DNA of 36,569 nt from Xanthobacteraceae bacterium (GTDB lineage: Bacteria; Pseudomonadota; Alphaproteobacteria; Rhizobiales; Xanthobacteraceae), in assembly GCA_009694215.1 (NCBI GenBank), contig SHVN01000020.1, positions 1-36,569 on the forward strand, given 5' to 3'. Made by a program: the position numbers and the translations under genes. The first letter of the stretch is position 1. Every line of letters begins with the position of its first letter. This document shows positions 25,131 to 33,255 of the stretch, piece by piece. The notes below the pieces were generated by a model that ran no database searches, was not told the origin of the DNA, and saw nothing but the letters and a program-made list of their open reading frames with translations.

Positions 25131-25207
25131 TTGTGCCGGGTATCCCGATTCATTTGGCACGGCTGTGCCCCAAGAATCGGGATGGCCGGGACAAACCCGG
25201 CCATGAC
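25131..25207. repeat. Intergenic compound palindrome, type B
   Basis: The divergent gap between the deacetylase and the MocA gene holds nested inverted repeats. ATCCCGATTC at 25142-25151 pairs perfectly with GAATCGGGAT at 25174-25183. Inside lies GGCAC (25156-25160) with GTGCC (25165-25169). Next to it GGCCGGG (25184-25190) pairs with CCCGGCC (25196-25202) and is followed by ATGACGGC. It shares the GGCCGGG-5-base loop-CCCGGCC hairpin with the element at 31132-31218. Confidence 0.82.
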
Positions 25208-25223
25208 GGCGTAGAGAATCGAT

Positions 25224-26366
25224 ATGGCAACGCACACCCTCGGTATCATTCTCCACGGCGCGACCGGGCGCATCTGCTCAACACAGCATATCGCCAATGC
25301 GCTGGCGCCGATCCGTGCCGAGGGCGGGCTTGCCGTGGGCCACGACCGCATTGTGCCGCGGCTGATGCTGGCCGGGCGCAACGGCGACAAGCTTGCCGCC
25401 GTCGCCAGGAGCTACGGCGCGGAATGGACCACCGACCTCGACAAGGCGCTCGCCGATCCGGCCTTCGCGGTGTTCTTCGACGCCGCCGCCACGAGCCAGC
25501 GGCAGGGCGCGCTGGAAAAAGCCGTCGCCGCCGGCAAGCACATCTATTCCGAGAAGCCGGTGGCGCCATCGGTCGACAAGGGCCTGGAGCTGTTGTGCGC
25601 GATGAAGGCAGCGGGCCTCAAGCACGGCGCCGTCGAGGACAAGCTCGGCCTGCCCGGCCTGCAGAAGCTGTCGCGGCTCGCCGCTTCGGATTTCTTTGGC
25701 GGCGTGACTGGCTTTCGCATCGAATTCGGCTGGTGGGTGTTCGACGGCACCGAAGTGCCGTGCCAGCGGCCGAGCTGGAACTACCGCAAGAAGGACGGCG
25801 GCGGGCTCATTCTCGACATGTATCCGCACTGGCGCTACGTGATCGAGAATACGCTGGGTCCCATGCGGCGCGTCATCACGGCGATGTCGACGGCGACGCC
25901 GGCGCGCATCGACGAGCGCGGCGTGCGCTACGACGTCGACGTCGAGGACAATGCCTCCACGCTGATCGAGCTGGAGAGCGGCGCGATCGGCACCATCCTG
26001 TCGTCCTGGGCGACGCGGGTGCGCCGCGATGACCTGCTCACCTTTCAGATCGACGGCACCAGGGGCTCGGCCATTGCCGGCCTGCACCGCTGCTGGACCA
26101 CCACCGGCGCGCAGACGCCGCGCACCGCGCATTTTTCCATCGCCACCGACCTCAACGTGGACTATCGCGCTAACTGGCACGAGGTGACGGACTTAGGCCC
26201 GTTCAAGAACCCCTACCGCATCGGCTGGGAGAATTTCCTGCGCCATGTCGTGACCGGCACGCCGATGCAGACCGATTTCTCCGCCGGCATCCGCGACGTG
26301 CAGTTCGCCGAAGCCTGCTACCGCAGCATGAAGGATGGAACATGGGTCAGTCTGGCCGCGCGTTGA
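25224..26366 (+). CDS. Gfo/Idh/MocA family oxidoreductase
   Basis: A 380-residue dehydrogenase-like protein. The nucleotide loop is HGATGRI near residues 11-17, which departs from GxGxxG and resembles the variant seen in some MocA homologs. The EKP motif is in IYSEKPVAPS, and the second domain contains GGLILDMYPHWRYVIENTLG, where H-W replaces the common H-x-x-D. Cofactor use is likely but the reaction is unknown. The stop lies inside the next gene, a 25-base overlap with the SDR, which implies coupled translation and a joint oxidation/reduction step. Only a weak AGAGAA ribosome site precedes the ATG. Confidence 0.9.
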   Translation: MATHTLGIILHGATGRICSTQHIANALAPIRAEGGLAVGHDRIVPRLMLAGRNGDKLAAVARSYGAEWTTDLDKALADPAFAVFFDAAATSQRQGALEKAVAAGKHIYSEKPVAPSVDKGLELLCAMKAAGLKHGAVEDKLGLPGLQKLSRLAASDFFGGVTGFRIEFGWWVFDGTEVPCQRPSWNYRKKDGGGLILDMYPHWRYVIENTLGPMRRVITAMSTATPARIDERGVRYDVDVEDNASTLIELESGAIGTILSSWATRVRRDDLLTFQIDGTRGSAIAGLHRCWTTTGAQTPRTAHFSIATDLNVDYRANWHEVTDLGPFKNPYRIGWENFLRHVVTGTPMQTDFSAGIRDVQFAEACYRSMKDGTWVSLAAR

Positions 26367-27091
26367 TCACCGGATGCTCGGCAGGCCTCGGCCGCGCCAT
26401 TGCCGTGGCGCTGGCGCGCGAGGGCTATGACCTCGCGCTGACCGAGCTCGACGCAGCGTCGCTCAAAGACACGCTGGCGGAGCCGGAGATCAAGAAGCGC
26501 AAGGCCGTAGCGATCGCGCTCGATCTCCGTTCGCAGGACAGCATCAAAGCCGCATTCGAGCGCGCCACGAAAGACCTCGGAGAGATCGACCTGCTGGTGA
26601 ACAACGCCGGCCGCGCGCTGCTCAAGCCCATGGTCGATGTCACCGACGCCGAATGGGATGACGTCATCGACACCAACTTGAAGGGCGCGTTTTTCCTGTC
26701 GCAACTGTTCGGCCGCGCCTGCATCGCGCGCAATCGGCCCGGCGTCATCGTCAGCATGGCCTCGACCCACGGCATGACCGGCATCGCCGGCCGCTCGGTC
26801 TACGGCATCTCGAAAGCAGGCCTCATTCAGATGACGCGGATGCTGGCGATCGAATGGGCGGGCCACAACATCCGCGTCAACGCCATCGCGCCGACCACGG
26901 TGATGACGGAATCGCGCCAGCAATTGCTGAGCGACCCGAACAAGCGGGCGTCCGCGCTGTCGCGCATCCCGTCGGGCCGCTTCGCCACGCCGGAGGAGAT
27001 CGCAGCCACCGTGGTCTATCTTGCAAGCCCAGGCGCGGGCTCGGTCACCGGCGTGACGCTGCCGGTCGATGGCGGGCTGACGGCGGCTTGA
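26342..27091 (+). CDS. SDR family NAD(P)-dependent oxidoreductase
   Basis: A 249-residue classical SDR. The cofactor motif is TGCSAGLG near residues 10-17, NNAG is present in LLVNNAGRA, the catalytic Ser lies in VSMASTHG, and the YxxxK pair is YGISK. The C-terminus ends in the usual LPVDGGLTAA. It probably works as a dehydrogenase on an alcohol/ketone. AAGGA precedes the ATG by 6 bases and the start lies 25 bases inside the preceding MocA gene. It ends 3 bases before the convergent LLM gene, leaving no room for a conventional terminator. Confidence 0.93.
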   Translation: MGQSGRALITGCSAGLGRAIAVALAREGYDLALTELDAASLKDTLAEPEIKKRKAVAIALDLRSQDSIKAAFERATKDLGEIDLLVNNAGRALLKPMVDVTDAEWDDVIDTNLKGAFFLSQLFGRACIARNRPGVIVSMASTHGMTGIAGRSVYGISKAGLIQMTRMLAIEWAGHNIRVNAIAPTTVMTESRQQLLSDPNKRASALSRIPSGRFATPEEIAATVVYLASPGAGSVTGVTLPVDGGLTAA

Positions 27092-27094
27092 TTG

Positions 27095-28204
27095 CTATGC
27101 CGCTGCGGATTTTCCGAGCGCCGCATTGACGCGCGGCATCACCTGCTCGGCCATCAGCTGCATCGAGCGCTTGCCGAGCGCCGGATCGACCCAGTCCATG
27201 CCGGCATAGACGATCTCGCCGAAGTCGCCGATCTCCTCGCGCAGCGCCAGAAGCTGGTCGACCACCTTGCTAACGCCGCCGTGGATCACGCAATTGTCCA
27301 TGACGTAGTCGAGCGTGATCTCGTCGTCCGACTGGTCCTTGTGGCCCTTGAACACATAGAGCCGCTTGCCGCGCTTCATCTTGGTGTGCATCTGCGACCA
27401 GTAGAACTCGTAAGGATTGTTGGCGCCCGAGCGGGCGTATCGCTCCGCGGTCTTGTCGTCATCGGCGACGAAGATCGTGCGCGCCACGCGCCAGTCATTG
27501 ACGTCCGGCGTCACGCCCACCTCGGCCTTGCCCTTGCAGTAGTTCTCCCAGTGCGACTTGAGATGCTTGGAGAGCAGGAAGTTCGCCGACAGCGGATGGA
27601 AGTCGCGCTTGCCCATCAGCACCACGCCGGGCGAGTACGGCGCCACCACGGTGCCGACGATCTCGGGCCGCGGCTGCTGGTACGGCTTGCCGAGGAAGCC
27701 CACGCCGATTTCCAGCGCCTGGGTGCGCGAGGTGGAGACCTTGTAGCGGTTGTCAGGGAAGTCGATGTCGTAGGGCGGATCGCGCTCCCAGATCGCCAGG
27801 ATCACGTCGATCGCCTCGGCGAACATCTTGTTGCGGTCTTGCTCCAGGATGCCGAGCGCCTCGGCATCCGAGGTCAGCGCGCCGGGGCTCACTCCGAAGA
27901 TGAAGCGCCCTTCCGACAGATGATCGAACAGCGCCGCGTGCTGGGCGACCAGCACGGGATGCATATGCGAGAGATTGCTGGTGCCGGTGGCGAGCTTGAT
28001 CGTCTTGGTGTCGGAAATGAGCGTAGCGTTGAAGATCATGCTGTTGGTGATGTTCTCGGCCTTGTCGGTGAGGTGCTCGCCCATGAAGGCGTCGTAGTAG
28101 CCGAGCTTGTCGGCCAGGATGACGGCCTCCCGGTCCTCCTTCAGCGTCTCCGCCCATGTCCGGTCAATCGGGTGCACCGGCATCGTGAAGTAGCCCAGTC
28201 TCAT
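27095..28204 (-). CDS. LLM class flavin-dependent oxidoreductase
   Basis: A 369-residue luciferase-like monooxygenase with the TIM-barrel start MRLGYFTMPVHP and GEHLTDKAENI. Further blocks are LATGTSNLSHMHPVLVAQ, LSEGRFIFGVSPG and AIWERDPPYD. Such enzymes use FMNH2 from a separate reductase and oxygen to hydroxylate or open substrates; RutA (pyrimidine ring opening) and several nitrilotriacetate/alkanesulfonate enzymes belong here. No flavin reductase gene is adjacent, though the nitroreductase-family protein at 13462 is flavin-linked. GGAG lies 7 bases before the ATG. It is divergent from the NMT1-type binding protein across 104 bases. Confidence 0.93.
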   Translation of the reverse strand: MRLGYFTMPVHPIDRTWAETLKEDREAVILADKLGYYDAFMGEHLTDKAENITNSMIFNATLISDTKTIKLATGTSNLSHMHPVLVAQHAALFDHLSEGRFIFGVSPGALTSDAEALGILEQDRNKMFAEAIDVILAIWERDPPYDIDFPDNRYKVSTSRTQALEIGVGFLGKPYQQPRPEIVGTVVAPYSPGVVLMGKRDFHPLSANFLLSKHLKSHWENYCKGKAEVGVTPDVNDWRVARTIFVADDDKTAERYARSGANNPYEFYWSQMHTKMKRGKRLYVFKGHKDQSDDEITLDYVMDNCVIHGGVSKVVDQLLALREEIGDFGEIVYAGMDWVDPALGKRSMQLMAEQVMPRVNAALGKSAAA

Positions 28205-28308
28205 TCTCGATCTCCGCGCTCTGCCCTGCTAGGCTATCCGAACCTGCGGGCACTCGCCCACTCTCTTATCTTTAAACCGCTCCTGCCGCTATCCAAGGGC
28301 TCAAATCC

Positions 28309-29283
28309 GTGAAAATCATCCACTTTGTGGGCGCCGCCGCTGCTCTCCTGCTGGCCGGGCCCGCCGCAGCCGCCGACGACACCCTGGTGCGGGTCAACAC
28401 CTTCCCGACCGCGCGTTCGCTGCCGTTCTTCGTTGGCGTGGAAAAGGGCTTCTTCGCCAGGCATGGCATCAAGCTGGAGTTCGAGTTCACCGAGAGCTCC
28501 AGCGCCCAGCGCCAGGGCCTCGCCGGCGGCAAGTTCGAGGTGGTGCATTCGGCGGTCGACAACGCCATCGCCATGATCGAGGTGGCCAAGGTCGATGTGG
28601 TTATCGTCTCCGGCGGCGACGGCGGCACCAACGAGTTCATCGTCGGCAAGGACATCAATTCGTTCGCCGACGTCCGCGGCAAGGCGCTGGTCACCGACGC
28701 GCCCAACACCGCCTACGCGCTGCAGGCGAAGAAAATCCTGCTCCGGCACGGGCTGAAGGACGGCGTGGACTACCGGATCAATGCGGTCGGTGCCGGCCCC
28801 TTCCGCCTCAAGGCGATGCTCGAAGGTGGCGACAACGCCGCCGCGATCATGAACCTGCCATTCTCGGCGCAGACCATCGAGGCGGGATTGAAGAGCCTCG
28901 GCCGCACCGTCGATCTGCTCGGGCCCTACCAGGCCGGCGGCGCCTTCGTGCTGCGCTCCTGGGCCAAGGCGAACGGGCCTGTGCTGGAGCGTTATCTCGC
29001 CGGCTATATCGAATCGCTGCGCTGGGTGCTCGACAAGAACAACCGCGACGAGGCCATCGCCCTCCTGATGAGCAAGCGCAACCTTTCGCGCTCGCTCGCC
29101 ACCCGCAGCTACGACCTGATGATCGAGCCGGGCTTCGGCTTCAACCCCGACGCCAAGCTGAGCGTCGAGGGCTTCAACAACGTGCTGGCGCTGCGGCAGG
29201 AGATCGAGGGCGGACCTGCGCCGGAGCCGGCGAAGTATCTCGACCTTACCTATTACGACCGCGCGCTGAAGCTCGCGAAATGA
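28309..29283 (+). CDS. NMT1/NitT-TauT type ABC transporter substrate-binding protein
   Basis: A 324-residue periplasmic binding protein starting at GTG. The signal peptide is residues 1-22 (hydrophobic FVGAAAALLLAGPAAA, cleaved before DDTLVRV). The fold is the SsuA/TauA/ThiY type: FFVGVEKGFFARHGIKLEF, then GLAGGKFEVVHSAVDNAIAM and DINSFADVRGKALVTD. Ligands in this family include nitrate, alkanesulfonates, pyrimidine precursors and aromatic acids. No permease or ATPase gene is nearby. The TPP enzyme follows after 16 bases. AAGGG upstream of the GTG is the likely ribosome site. Confidence 0.92.
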   Translation: MKIIHFVGAAAALLLAGPAAAADDTLVRVNTFPTARSLPFFVGVEKGFFARHGIKLEFEFTESSSAQRQGLAGGKFEVVHSAVDNAIAMIEVAKVDVVIVSGGDGGTNEFIVGKDINSFADVRGKALVTDAPNTAYALQAKKILLRHGLKDGVDYRINAVGAGPFRLKAMLEGGDNAAAIMNLPFSAQTIEAGLKSLGRTVDLLGPYQAGGAFVLRSWAKANGPVLERYLAGYIESLRWVLDKNNRDEAIALLMSKRNLSRSLATRSYDLMIEPGFGFNPDAKLSVEGFNNVLALRQEIEGGPAPEPAKYLDLTYYDRALKLAK

Positions 29284-29299
29284 AAGAGAACGCACACCG

Positions 29300-31108
29300 A
29301 TGCTGAAGCGATCGTCCGACAATCAGCTCAACGGCGGCCAAGTTATCGTCGACTACCTGATCCGCGAGGGCGTGCCCTACGCCTTCGGCCTGTGCGGGCA
29401 CGGCAACATCCAGTTCATCGACGCGCTGCACGAGCGGCAGAGCGACATCAAGACCATCTCGGTGCACCACGAGAGCGTCTGCGGCTTCATGGCGGATGCC
29501 TATTACCGCGTGAAGGGCGAGCCGGTCGCGACCTTCACCTCCTGCGGGCCGGGCTCGATGAACCTGCCGATCGCGCTCGCCACCGCCTATCTCGACTCGG
29601 TGCCATTCTTCGCGGTGACCGGCAACGTGCCGACCAGCCAGTTCGGCCGCGGCGCGTTCCAGGAACTGTATCGCCAGCATCAGGCGGACTTCCCCGCGAC
29701 CGTGCGCAATGTGTGCAAGCGGGTGTATCAGCCGACACGCGGCGAGCAGGTGCCGCTGATGGTGCGGCAGGCCTGGAAGACGATGGTGACGGGACGGCCC
29801 GGGCCGGTGGTGCTGGACGTGCCGTTCGACGTGTTCATGGAAGCCGCCGCCGAAGAGACGCCGAAGCCGGAGGAATGGAGCGCCAACATCTCGTCGCGCT
29901 GCGGCGCCGACCCTGAAGGCGTCGTGAAGGCTGTCGACATGCTCATGTCGGCCGAGCGGCCGGTCATCCTGGTGGGCCAGGGCGTGAAGTACGGCGGCGC
30001 GGCCGAAGCGCTGCTGGCGCTCGCGGAGAAGCTGCAGATTCCCGTCGCGCATTCGATGAGCGGCATCGGCGCGATCGACACGCACCATCCGTTGTCGCTC
30101 GGCCTGCTCTCGCGCGGCGGCGCCTATCAGGCCAACGGCGCAGCGCGCCAGGCCGACGTGCTGCTGGCGCTCGGCGTGCGTTTCGACGACCGCACCTCAA
30201 GCTCATGGATTCCGGGCTACTCCTTCACCATCCCGCCGACCAGGCTCATCCACGTCGACATCGACCCGGAGGAGATAGGCCGCAACTATCCGGTCGCGCT
30301 CGGGCTGATGGCGGACGCGCGGACGTTCCTGCGGCAGGTGCTGGCCGAGCTTGAGACGCGCAAGGGCGTGGCCGATGCCGCCGCGTCGCGGAAGAAGTGG
30401 CTCGCGACGATCGACGGCTACCGCAAGGAATGGGAAAAATTCATCGCGCCGGGATTTTTGGACGACTCGACGCCGATCCACCCGCAGCGCGCGGCGGCCG
30501 AGATCGACAAGGCGCTGCCCGACGACGCCATCATGGTCAGCGACATCGGCGTGCACCACAACTGGCTCCTGCAGTTCTGCAAGCCGAAGCGCCCGGACAG
30601 CTTCATCGGCTGCATGGGCTTCGGCTCGATGGGCTTCGGCGTCGCGGGCGTGCTCGGCGCGAAGTTCGCCGCGCCGGATCGTCCCTGCGTGTCGGTATGC
30701 GGCGACGGCGCGTTCTTCATGCATGCGAGCGTGCTCGGCACCGCGGTGGAATACAATCTGCCGGTGGTCTGGGTGGTGTGGAACAATTACGCCTATGCGT
30801 CGATCCGCGGGTTGCAGCGCGGCTATCTCGGCGGGCGTGAATTGGCGACCGACTTCCATCACCCCGAGACCGGCAAGCCGTACAACCCCGACTTCGCCGC
30901 AATGGCGCGCTCGGCCGGCGTCGAAGGCGTGCGCGTCGATCGCGCCGGCGACATCAGCAATGCCATCCGCATGGCCATCGCCGCCAACAAGCCGTATCTG
31001 ATCGACGTCAACATCAACGCCGACCAGAACCCCGGGGGGGCCGGCGTCTGGGAGTTGCCCGGCCTTGGCGTCAGCAAGGTCGCCATCGGCGGGCGGTATC
31101 AGCCGTAG
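29300..31108 (+). CDS. Thiamine pyrophosphate-dependent enzyme (acetolactate synthase-like)
   Basis: A 602-residue three-domain TPP enzyme. The activating Glu is E59 in VHHESVCGFMADAYYR. The central domain carries RPVILVGQGVKYGG, where FAD or ADP binds in ALS/oxalyl-CoA decarboxylase relatives. The TPP/Mg site is GDGAFFMH (G468-D469-G470) through WNN (N495-N496), the normal spacing. Reactions in the family include acetolactate synthesis, benzoylformate and oxalyl-CoA decarboxylation, and C-C condensation/cleavage. This one has no regulatory-subunit gene beside it, so a catabolic decarboxylase or lyase is more likely than branched-chain biosynthesis. Length is slightly above the 550-570 norm. 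Confidence 0.93.
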   Translation: MLKRSSDNQLNGGQVIVDYLIREGVPYAFGLCGHGNIQFIDALHERQSDIKTISVHHESVCGFMADAYYRVKGEPVATFTSCGPGSMNLPIALATAYLDSVPFFAVTGNVPTSQFGRGAFQELYRQHQADFPATVRNVCKRVYQPTRGEQVPLMVRQAWKTMVTGRPGPVVLDVPFDVFMEAAAEETPKPEEWSANISSRCGADPEGVVKAVDMLMSAERPVILVGQGVKYGGAAEALLALAEKLQIPVAHSMSGIGAIDTHHPLSLGLLSRGGAYQANGAARQADVLLALGVRFDDRTSSSWIPGYSFTIPPTRLIHVDIDPEEIGRNYPVALGLMADARTFLRQVLAELETRKGVADAAASRKKWLATIDGYRKEWEKFIAPGFLDDSTPIHPQRAAAEIDKALPDDAIMVSDIGVHHNWLLQFCKPKRPDSFIGCMGFGSMGFGVAGVLGAKFAAPDRPCVSVCGDGAFFMHASVLGTAVEYNLPVVWVVWNNYAYASIRGLQRGYLGGRELATDFHHPETGKPYNPDFAAMARSAGVEGVRVDRAGDISNAIRMAIAANKPYLIDVNINADQNPGGAGVWELPGLGVSKVAIGGRYQP

Positions 31109-31131
31109 TGAATTTGTACATACCTTTCCAC

Positions 31132-31218
31132 GTCATGGCCGGGCTTGTCCCGGCCATCCACGTCTTGCTTAATGCGGCAAAGGAAGGCGTGGATGCCCGG
31201 CACAAGGCCGAGCATGAC
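31132..31218. repeat. Intergenic compound palindrome, type B (second copy)
   Basis: It sits between the TPP enzyme and the LVIVD gene. GGCCGGG at 31138-31144 pairs with CCCGGCC at 31150-31156. ATCCACG at 31156-31162 pairs with CGTGGAT at 31188-31194. The outer ends GTCATGG and the closing AGCATGAC mirror each other imperfectly. Its first hairpin is the same as in the element at 25131-25207. No T-tract follows, so a strong terminator is not indicated. Confidence 0.82.
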
Positions 31219-31249
31219 AAACGAGAGACTGCCTGGGAAGACAAAGTAG

Positions 31250-32434
31250 ATGGCTGACCACATTCCCGAGGAAGCCAAGAACTTCAAACTGCTCGGCCAC
31301 GACTCGTCCGCCGCGTGGGGCGGCGGCTCGATCGTCGAGATCAACAAGGGCTTTGCCTATGTCGGCGCGGTCGGCTCGGCCTCCTACAACGGGCCGGAGG
31401 GCTTTACCGTCCACGACGTCCGCGATCCGCGAAAGCCCAAAAAAGTCGCCGAGGTGAAGTCGCCGCCCGGCGTGCATTCCCATAAGCTCCGCGTGGTCGA
31501 TGGCGACTTCCTCTACGTCAATTCCGAGCGGCTCGGCGGCGAGGCCGGCAGGAACGCCCGCACCGGCCTGTTCATCTTCGACATCTCCAAGGGCGGCGAG
31601 CCGAAACAGGTCGGCTTCTACGACATGCCGGGCAACGGACCGCACCGCTTCGGCGTCGATAACAAGCGCAAGCTCGCCCTCCTGCCGAACGCCGCGCAGG
31701 GATGGAAAAGCCGCGTGATCTGGACGCTCGACATCAAGGACCCGCTGAAGCCCGAGATCGTCAGCCAGTGGGGCCTGCCCTGGATGAAGGCCGACGACAG
31801 CAATGGCGACGAAGTGGCCGGCCATCCGCCCGACGACCTGTGCACCCTGCACGGCCCGCCGACCATCCGCGGCAACCGGATGTATTGCGCCTGGTGGGGC
31901 GGCGGCATCTCCGTCATCGATTGCTCCGACCTCGCCAACATGAAGCTGGTCGGGCACCTGTCCTGGGCGCCGCCGTTCCCCGGATCCAACCACACCTGCT
32001 GGCCGCTCGGCGACCGGCCCTATCTCATCTGCACCGACGAGGCGCGCGCCAAGCAGAAATACTGGGACGCACAGTTCATGTGGGTGATCGACGCACGCAA
32101 GGAGGACAAGCTCGTCCCGATCGCGACCTTCATGCCGGACCGCGAGAAGTATTTTAACCGCCCCGGCCGCTACGGCGCGCACAACATCCTGGAGCATCTT
32201 CCCGCCGACGGGCCGTGGAAGGACATCGTGTTCCTGACCTACTTCAACGCCGGTTTGCGCGCGGTCAACGTCAGCGATCCGTTCCATCCGAAGGAGATCG
32301 GCTGCTACGTGCCTGCGCTCGAAGGCGACCGCCCGGCGGTGCAATCGAACGACATCGGCACCGACGAGCACGGCCGGCTCTATCTGATCGACCGCGCCGG
32401 CGCGGGAATGCATATTCTGGAATACACGGGCTGA
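31250..32434 (+). CDS. LVIVD-repeat beta-propeller protein
   Basis: A 394-residue propeller of the LVIVD/choice-of-anchor type. Repeated blades show the pattern hydrophobic-DVRDPRKPKKVAEV, FDISKGGEPKQVGFYD, LDIKDPLKPEIVSQW, IDCSDLANMKLVGHL and VNVSDPFHPKEIGCYV. No signal peptide is present, which is unusual since many LVIVD proteins are exported. Conserved His residues (HSHKLRVV, GPHRFGVD, LHGPP, GAHNILEH) line up on one face and could form a metal or substrate site. Function unknown; position between a TPP enzyme and an SDR suggests a catabolic enzyme or scaffold. The SDR gene begins 4 bases after its stop. Confidence 0.85.
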   Translation: MADHIPEEAKNFKLLGHDSSAAWGGGSIVEINKGFAYVGAVGSASYNGPEGFTVHDVRDPRKPKKVAEVKSPPGVHSHKLRVVDGDFLYVNSERLGGEAGRNARTGLFIFDISKGGEPKQVGFYDMPGNGPHRFGVDNKRKLALLPNAAQGWKSRVIWTLDIKDPLKPEIVSQWGLPWMKADDSNGDEVAGHPPDDLCTLHGPPTIRGNRMYCAWWGGGISVIDCSDLANMKLVGHLSWAPPFPGSNHTCWPLGDRPYLICTDEARAKQKYWDAQFMWVIDARKEDKLVPIATFMPDREKYFNRPGRYGAHNILEHLPADGPWKDIVFLTYFNAGLRAVNVSDPFHPKEIGCYVPALEGDRPAVQSNDIGTDEHGRLYLIDRAGAGMHILEYTG

Positions 32435-32438
32435 TCCC

Positions 32439-33227
32439 ATGGACCTCGGCCTCAAAGACCGCGTCGCCATCGTCACCGGCGGCAATCGCGGTATCGGCTA
32501 CGCCATCTCGGCCGCGCTCCTGGCGGAGGGTGCGCATGTGGTGGTGGCGAGCCTCGACCCGGCGCGCAACGCGCAGGCCATCGACAAGCTGAAAGGCCAA
32601 TCAAACGGCCGCGTGATCGGCGTGCCGACCGACCTCAACAACCCAGCCGCGGTCGAGGCGTTGTTCAAGGCCACGCTCGCCGAGTTCGGCCGCCTCGACA
32701 TTCTGGTGAACAACGCCACCAACATCTCGCAGGGCAGCTTCTTTGCGATGACCGAGGAGAACTGGGACGAGGCCTTCGACAACAAGCTGCGCGGCGCCGT
32801 GCGCTGCATTCGCCTCGCGGTGCCGCCGATGCGCAAACGCAAATGGGGACGCATCGTCAACATCTCCGGCGGCGCGGCCTGGATGCCGCAGCTCGGCGCC
32901 ATCGCCACCGGGATGAACAACGCCGCCGTGCAGAACCTGACCGTGGCGCTGGCCAACGAGCTGGGCAAGGACAGCATCCTGGTCAACGCCGTCGTGCCGA
33001 CCGCGGTACGGACCGAACGCCACGACAAGAACATCCGCGAGGCAATGGCGAAGACCGGCCAGTCCGAGGCGGAGGTGCTGAAACCGCGGGTCGCGAAAAT
33101 CCCGCTCGGCCGCATGGCCGCGGCGGAGGAGATCGCCAGCGTGGTGGTCTTCCTGGCATCCGAGCGCGCAAGCTTCGTGACCGGCAGCGCCTGGGCGGTG
33201 GACGGGGGCATATCGGCGCGGCTTTGA
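32439..33227 (+). CDS. SDR-fold protein lacking the catalytic triad
   Basis: A 262-residue SDR-fold protein with an intact cofactor loop (TGGNRGIG) and a normal C-terminus (WAVDGGISARL). The catalytic residues are missing. Where IVNISS is expected it has IVNISGGAA. Where YxxxK is expected, alignment on the following AAVQNLT gives TGMNN, so Tyr is Thr and Lys is Asn. NNAG is NNAT. The protein probably binds NAD(P) but cannot use the classical mechanism; it may be a binding subunit or use other residues. It starts 4 bases after the LVIVD gene and ends 28 bases before the Bug gene, all apparently in one transcript. Confidence 0.9.
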   Translation: MDLGLKDRVAIVTGGNRGIGYAISAALLAEGAHVVVASLDPARNAQAIDKLKGQSNGRVIGVPTDLNNPAAVEALFKATLAEFGRLDILVNNATNISQGSFFAMTEENWDEAFDNKLRGAVRCIRLAVPPMRKRKWGRIVNISGGAAWMPQLGAIATGMNNAAVQNLTVALANELGKDSILVNAVVPTAVRTERHDKNIREAMAKTGQSEAEVLKPRVAKIPLGRMAAAEEIASVVVFLASERASFVTGSAWAVDGGISARL

Positions 33228-33255
33228 TCGCGGGCGGCAAGGGACGGAGACCGTA

